NCBI RefSeq assembly: GCF_020537505.1
Contig: NZ_JAJBMO010000012.1
Span: forward strand, 33,377-97,376
Source: Blautia glucerasea
Lineage (GTDB): Bacteria; Bacillota; Clostridia; Lachnospirales; Lachnospiraceae
Reading direction: 5' to 3'
Length of the DNA: 64,000 nt
Below the pieces are notes generated by a model. The model was given only the letters and a program-made list of their open reading frames with translations. It ran no database searches and was not told where the DNA came from. The translations under genes and the position numbers were made by a program. Below are positions 59,105-64,000 of this stretch, in pieces (the stretch's first letter is position 1; every line of letters begins with the position of its first letter).

Positions 59105-62100
59105 TTATCTTTTGTTTCTTCTGCGGCGTCTCTCTGTCTCAGCAGCAAGCATTGCGGCTGCAAGGAGAAGCATCAGATAGGTTCCGATCGGTGTGTCGTC
59201 TCCGGTCTTCGGTGATTTGCCGCCGTAGCTGCCGGAATGATCTTCGGAACCACCGCCATTTCCGTCATCAGAAGAAGGTGTTGGAGTTGGGGTCTCTGTA
59301 GCTTCTTCCTGGTTGGTAATAACTACTTCTGCTGTCATATTGGTATCATCGATTGTAACGGAGTCTGCACTTACGGAAACTTTATATCCAAAGTCTTCGG
59401 ATCCTGCAATTGGTTTTCCGTTGGAATCGGTTTCGATTACGTACAGAGTTACCTTTGTTCCTGGCTGGGCAAGACCAACATTGATAATCTCGCTTACTTC
59501 GTAACCACCATCCATCTTGAGTTCGATAATATTCTGCTCAACCTGCTGTGAAAGCTGTGTATGAGCTGCGTCATCAAAGATACCTGCATAAAATACTTTA
59601 TCGCTGTTCTTGGTATCTCCGTCTGCTCCCAGAACTCTCTTAGTAATTGTCAGCTGGCCCTGTCTGTAGAAACCGTCTGGCGGGAAGCTACTGAATACGT
59701 TTTCGAAGGAAACAGTTGTTGTTCCATCGGCTTCAGTTACTGTTGTGGAGTTACCATCGCCAAATACTGCTTCATAGGTGGTTCCATCTGCAAGCGCTCC
59801 AATAACCTGAGAAATTCCGTCTTTTGTACACTCTGCAATGTAGTAGGTCTTTCCTGCCTTAATATTCTCTGAGAATACTACGGTGGAAGCATTTGAATTC
59901 TTGAACTCAAGAGCTTTTATATCAGATACTCTCTGTGTGCATTCTTCATCAGAATACAGGGCTACGTAGAAGGTCTGATCTTTTGCTACCAGATTTTCAC
60001 CTACATAGGTAAGTTTCTTGGTTACTGCAATAGATGCGGATGTTGCCAGGCTATCCTGTACCAGCAATACGCCATCTTTGGAAACAGTTGTTGTCTTTTC
60101 GGTATCAACTGTTCCGTCTTCTTTCAGCACAAATGTGGTGTCAGTTGTAAGTAAGTATCCATCTGGAGCTACCGTCTCACGAAGGGTGTAGGTTTTACCG
60201 GTTTTCAGTTTCTCGGTAACGTGAGCTTCCTTAGTAGAATCCCACTCGTCTACGATATTTCCATCCCCGTCAATGATCTGGATGTGAGCACCTTCCAGCT
60301 CTTCTCCATCCGAAATATCTACTTTGCTTACTTTTACAGAAGTTCTGCTGTCTTCTACCAGAAGTCTTCCATCATCTGCGATGGTTGTGCTGGTATTGTC
60401 CTTGTCAAGAGTTCCGTCTTCTTTCAGCACAAAGGTTGTGTCAGCTGTAACTGCGTAGCCGTCTGGAGCTACGGTCTCACGAAGGATGTAGGTCTCACCG
60501 GTCTTAAGACCTGTTACTTCATGTGATTCCCAGGTGGAATCCCACTCATCTACAACATTTCCATCCTTGTCGATTACCTGGATATGGGCACCTGCCAGCT
60601 CTTTCTGGTCGGTAATATCCACTTTGCTGATCTTGACGGAGGTAATTGTGTTTGTTATAACAAATCCTTCGGCAGCATCTCCTGTTACTTCAGAAATGTA
60701 ACCAGTTGTTTCGCTGGTTTCTTCTACGGTGTAGACGATATCTTTTCCAGCTTTCTTCTGGTCAAGATCGGACCATGTGTAAGTCCACTTGTTCTCTGCA
60801 TTCAGGGTGATTTCCTCGCCGCTGTTCTCGCCATCTGCTTTCAGCTGAACTTTGATTTCTTTCGGTCTATGGCCGTCGCGGTCATTGTTGTCAGCCCATG
60901 CTTTGGTAACTGTGACGCTGGTTTTTCCTGGTGCATAGCTATTTGTGATATCGTAGCCGGTGATCTCGGTTGTGTAATCTGCAACTGCATCCTCGGTTAC
61001 GGTGTATGCAATTTCTTTTCCAGCCTCATATTTCGGCAGGTTTTCGAAACTGTAGGTCCAGTTTCCATTTTCATCTGCAGTTACGGTCTTGCTGTCTTTC
61101 TCCTCGCCATTTGCAAGAAGTCTTACCGTGATGCTCTCCGGACGTTTGCCGTCCTGGTTGTCTGCATCGTTCCAGGTCTTGGAGCCCTTCACCTCAGTTG
61201 TCTCGGTTGTGTAAGCGTTGGTGATGTTAAATCCGTCTACACTTGTTTCGTAGCCTTCCACAGCTTCCTCGGTTACGGTGTAGGTGATTTCTTCACCATT
61301 TGCATATTTCGGCAGATCTGTGAAGGTGTAGGTCCAGTTTCCTGCTCCGTCTGCGGTTACAGTCTGACTTGCTGCGATCTCGCCGTTTGCAAGAAGATTG
61401 ATGATAATACTCTCTGGACGCTTGCCATCCTGATTGTCTGCGTCGTCCCAGGTCTTGGTTCCGGTGATGGAAACAGTTTCTGGAGCGTAGGTGTTAGTCA
61501 GGGTGGTTACGGTTCCATTCTTGCTGTTATCGGTCAGTTCGTAGCCTTCTGGAAGAGCTTCCTCAGTCCAGGTGTATTCGATTGCTTTTCCATTTGCTTT
61601 TTCCGGAAGATCAGATACAGTCTGTGTCCAATTGTTCTCGGCGCTCAGGGTGACTGTCTCACCGATTGCTTCACCGTCTGCAAGAAGACTTACGGTGATG
61701 CTCACCGGACGTTTTCCATCTTGGTTGTCTGCGTCGTTCCAGATCTTGGTTACCGTTGCACTGGTCTTTCCTGGAGTGTAGCTGTTGGTGATGTTATTGC
61801 CATCATAGGTTGTAGTGTAATCAGTTACTTCCTCCTCAGCTACGGTGTAGGTGATTTCCTGGCCGTTTGCATATTTTGGCAGTTCTTTGAAGGTGTAAGT
61901 CCAGTTTCCTGCTTCATCTGCGGTTACGGTCTGGCGATCTTTTTCTGCTCCGTTTGCAAGAAGGATTACGGTGATACTTTCTGGGCGCTTGCCGTCCTGG
62001 TTGTCGGAATCGTTCCAGGTCTTGGTTCCAGTAATCTCAGTGATCTCTGGCTGGTGAGTGTTGACGATATTGTTGCCATCAAGCTCTGTGGTGTAGCCTT

Positions 62101-64000
62101 CAACTGCATCCTCGGTTACGGTGTAGGTGATTTCCTGGCCATTTGCATATTTCGGAAGGTCTGTAAAGCTGTAGCTCCAGTTTCCGTCTGCATCAGCGCT
62201 TACGGTCTGGCTCGTAAGCAGAGTTCCGTTTGCAAAAAGGTTTACAGTAATGCTCTCTGGACGTTTTCCATCCTGATTGTCTGCATCATTCCAAGTCTTA
62301 GTTCCGGTGATGAAAGTAAGCTCTGGTGTATGAGTGTTGGTCAGAGTGGTTACAATTCCGGTCTTGGAAGTTCCTGTCAGGCTGTAGCCTTCTGGAACAT
62401 TAACCTCGGTCCAGGTGTAGGTGATATACTCTCCATCTGCTTTTTCCGGAAGACCAGTTACAGTCTGGGTCCAGTTGTTAGCAGCGTTCAGAGTAACCGT
62501 TGTGTCGGTTGCTTTTCCGTCTGCAAGGAGAGCTACGGTAATGCTCTCTGGACGAATGCCATCCTGGTTGTCAGCGTCAGCCCAGATCTTGGTTACAGAC
62601 GCGCTGGTCTGGCCTGGGGTGTAGCTGTTGGTGATGTTGTAATTATCATCAGTAGTTGTTGTGTACTCAGGTACTGGAATCTCGCTTACAGTGTAAGTGA
62701 TTTCCTGGCCGTTTGCATATTTCGGAAGATCAGTGAAGCTGTAGGACCAGTTATCCTTAGCTGTCACGGTCTTGGTAGCTGTGATTTTGCCATCTGCAAG
62801 AAGGTTAACAGTGATGCTCTCTGGGCGCTTTCCGTCCTGGTTGTCTGCATCATCCCAGGTTTTGCTTCCCTCTACCTTGGTTGTCTCTGGGGTATGGGTA
62901 TTTGTGATGATAAATCCGGTCTCAGCATCCCCGGTCACTACAGTTGTATATCCAGATACCGTTCCGACCTCTTCTACTGTATAGGTGATATCCTTTCCGG
63001 CCTTCTTTGCATCCAAGCCGTTCCAGGTATAGGTCCACTTGTTTCCTTCGTTCAGGACAACTGCTTCTCCCTTGGCTGTTTCATCTGCATACAGCTGCAC
63101 CTTGATCTCTTTCGCACGCTTTCCATCCTGGTCGTTGCTGTCATTCCATGCCTTGGTCACGCTGATGCTGGTCTTTCCTGGTGTATAGCTGTTGGTAATG
63201 TTATAACCGTTAATCTTGGTTGTATAATCCGGCACTGTATCCTCAGTTACCGTATATACGATCTCTTTTCCGTCTGCATACTTCGGCAGGTCTGTAAAGC
63301 TGTATTTCCAGCCATCATCTGCTGTCACAGTCTTGCTTGCGGTTTCTTTTCCGTCTGCAAAAAGTCTTACGGTAATGCTTTCTGCTCGTTTTCCGTCCTG
63401 GTTGTCTGCATCATCCCAGGTCTTGGTTCCCTCTACCTTGGTTGTCTCTGGGGTATGGGTATTTGTGATGATAAATCCGGTCTCAGCATCCCCGGTCACT
63501 ACAGTTGTATATCCAGATACCGTTCCGACCTCTTCTACTGTATAGGTGATATCCTTTCCGGCCTTCTTTGCTGCCAAGCCGTTCCAGGTATAGGTCCACT
63601 TGTTTCCTTCGTTCAGGACAACTGCTTCTCCCTTGGCTGTTTTATCTGCATACAGCTGCACCTTGATCTCTTTCGCACGCTTTCCATCCTGGTCGTTGCT
63701 GTCATTCCATGCCTTGGTCACGCTGATGCTGGTCTTTCCTGGTGTATAGCTGTTGGTAATGTTATAACCGTTAATCTTGGTTGTATAATCCGGCACTGTA
63801 TCCTCAGTTACCGTATATACGATCTCTTTTCCGTCTGCATACTTCGGCAGGTCTGTAAAGCTGTATTTCCAGCCATCATCTGCTGTCACAGTCTTGCTTG
63901 CGGTTTCTTTTCCGTCTGCAAAAAGTCTTACGGTAATGCTTTCCGCTCGTTTTCCGTCCTGGTTGTCTGCATCAACCCAGGTCTTGGTGCCCTCAACCTT
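59105..64000 (-). CDS. Giant Cna_B-repeat cell-wall-anchored surface protein (N-terminus beyond window)
   Basis: The C-terminal 1631 residues of a surface protein whose start lies past base 64000. From the window edge inward there are twelve Cna_B-type repeats of 80-100 residues, alternating a TKTWDDADNQDGKRPESITV type with a VTKAWNDSNDQDGKRAKEIKVQL or WTQTV type. Two SpaA-like domains follow (KVDITDQKELAGAHIQVIDKDGNVVDEWDS; LRETVAPDGY), then two larger beta domains and a PTPTP linker. The wall-sorting signal is SPKTGD, with a hydrophobic helix and RRRRRNKR tail (about 59105-59225). SPKTG replaces LPXTG, seen in Lachnospiraceae sortase substrates. Lys/Asn/Glu positions typical of Cna_B suggest isopeptide cross-links (inference). 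Likely an adhesin or stalk. The outer repeats are nearly identical at DNA level. Confidence 0.92.
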   Translation of the reverse strand, partial: KVEGTKTWVDADNQDGKRAESITVRLFADGKETASKTVTADDGWKYSFTDLPKYADGKEIVYTVTEDTVPDYTTKINGYNITNSYTPGKTSISVTKAWNDSNDQDGKRAKEIKVQLYADKTAKGEAVVLNEGNKWTYTWNGLAAKKAGKDITYTVEEVGTVSGYTTVVTGDAETGFIITNTHTPETTKVEGTKTWDDADNQDGKRAESITVRLFADGKETASKTVTADDGWKYSFTDLPKYADGKEIVYTVTEDTVPDYTTKINGYNITNSYTPGKTSISVTKAWNDSNDQDGKRAKEIKVQLYADETAKGEAVVLNEGNKWTYTWNGLDAKKAGKDITYTVEEVGTVSGYTTVVTGDAETGFIITNTHTPETTKVEGSKTWDDADNQDGKRPESITVNLLADGKITATKTVTAKDNWSYSFTDLPKYANGQEITYTVSEIPVPEYTTTTDDNYNITNSYTPGQTSASVTKIWADADNQDGIRPESITVALLADGKATDTTVTLNAANNWTQTVTGLPEKADGEYITYTWTEVNVPEGYSLTGTSKTGIVTTLTNTHTPELTFITGTKTWNDADNQDGKRPESITVNLFANGTLLTSQTVSADADGNWSYSFTDLPKYANGQEITYTVTEDAVEGYTTELDGNNIVNTHQPEITEITGTKTWNDSDNQDGKRPESITVILLANGAEKDRQTVTADEAGNWTYTFKELPKYANGQEITYTVAEEEVTDYTTTYDGNNITNSYTPGKTSATVTKIWNDADNQDGKRPVSITVSLLADGEAIGETVTLSAENNWTQTVSDLPEKANGKAIEYTWTEEALPEGYELTDNSKNGTVTTLTNTYAPETVSITGTKTWDDADNQDGKRPESIIINLLANGEIAASQTVTADGAGNWTYTFTDLPKYANGEEITYTVTEEAVEGYETSVDGFNITNAYTTETTEVKGSKTWNDADNQDGKRPESITVRLLANGEEKDSKTVTADENGNWTYSFENLPKYEAGKEIAYTVTEDAVADYTTEITGYDITNSYAPGKTSVTVTKAWADNNDRDGHRPKEIKVQLKADGENSGEEITLNAENKWTYTWSDLDQKKAGKDIVYTVEETSETTGYISEVTGDAAEGFVITNTITSVKISKVDITDQKELAGAHIQVIDKDGNVVDEWDSTWESHEVTGLKTGETYILRETVAPDGYAVTADTTFVLKEDGTLDKDNTSTTIADDGRLLVEDSRTSVKVSKVDISDGEELEGAHIQIIDGDGNIVDEWDSTKEAHVTEKLKTGKTYTLRETVAPDGYLLTTDTTFVLKEDGTVDTEKTTTVSKDGVLLVQDSLATSASIAVTKKLTYVGENLVAKDQTFYVALYSDEECTQRVSDIKALEFKNSNASTVVFSENIKAGKTYYIAECTKDGISQVIGALADGTTYEAVFGDGNSTTVTEADGTTTVSFENVFSSFPPDGFYRQGQLTITKRVLGADGDTKNSDKVFYAGIFDDAAHTQLSQQVEQNIIELKMDGGYEVSEIINVGLAQPGTKVTLYVIETDSNGKPIAGSEDFGYKVSVSADSVTIDDTNMTAEVVITNQEEATETPTPTPSSDDGNGGGSEDHSGSYGGKSPKTGDDTPIGTYLMLLLAAAMLAAETERRRRRNKR
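62880..64000. repeat. 561-bp near-identical tandem repeat within the adhesin gene
   Basis: The stretch beginning GTTGTCTCTGGGGTATGGGT at 62880 recurs at 63441, a period of 561 bases (187 codons, two Cna_B domains). Only a few substitutions separate the two copies (for example around 63007/63568). The second copy runs to the window edge, so more may follow. Confidence 0.88.

Overview
The window looks like a chromosomal segment of a gut-type anaerobic Firmicute, most probably a Lachnospiraceae (Blautia/Ruminococcus-like; genus uncertain). This rests on the paired glgC/glgD genes, FliB-type and DUF4186 proteins, Cna_B adhesins with an SPKTG-type sorting signal, a rubredoxin-containing flavodiiron protein, strong AGGAGG ribosome binding sites and moderate GC. 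No rRNA or tRNA genes were recognised.

Layout. 1-2.3 kb: end of a glycogen operon (glgC, partial at the edge, and glgD). 2.3-4.8 kb: a REC/HD-GYP/GGDEF-like c-di-GMP response regulator with a 14-base homopolymer in its leader. 5.2-7.2 kb: a FliB-like protein and a GNAT acetyltransferase. 7.4-15.5 kb: a minus-strand sucrose-type operon (solute-binding protein, two permeases, GH32, amylosucrase-like GH13) cut by internal hairpins, with a LacI regulator upstream. 15.6-18.5 kb: coiled-coil protein, ftsH, HdeD-like. 18.7-20.4 kb: truncated nucleotidyltransferase, TetR, membrane protein. 20.7-22.1 kb: thiE coupled to a HAD phosphatase. 22.3-28.3 kb: sbcC, sbcD and a J-domain/DUF4186 fusion. 28.9-32.1 kb: small membrane protein, phosphoglucomutase, thrH. 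32.2-39.7 kb: ribose regulon (LacI, rbsD, rbsC, rbsA, DUF2291 lipoprotein, rbsB, rbsK). 39.9-42.6 kb: Crp/Fnr regulator divergent from a four-module flavodiiron protein. 42.7-46.1 kb: U32, TrmH-type methyltransferase and a second U32-like protein. 46.3-49.7 kb: GH36 alpha-galactosidase divergent from AraC. 49.7-56.7 kb: complete type II-A CRISPR-Cas locus (array, leader, csn2, cas2, cas1, cas9, tracrRNA). 57-64 kb: Rpn-family nuclease/transposase-like protein, a secreted acidic protein, and the C-terminal 1631 residues of a giant Cna_B-repeat surface protein running off the window.

Common threads are plant and dietary sugar use (sucrose/fructan, ribose, raffinose-type galactosides) feeding glycogen synthesis, and a burden of small mobile repeats. 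A roughly 160-bp TA-flanked inverted-repeat element (MITE-like) occurs about seven times, full length, shortened or partial: in an operon, at a stop codon, and beside promoters. A short conserved motif recurs beside several intrinsic terminators.

The most informative system is the CRISPR locus. The tracrRNA, its promoter, the leader end, array polarity and the crRNA:tracrRNA duplex can all be read from sequence, and the tracrRNA promoter shares its -10 region with the likely cas9 promoter. Other candidates for novelty are the J-domain/DUF4186 fusion, the poly-G tract before a c-di-GMP regulator, and the 561-bp near-identical repeats in the adhesin.
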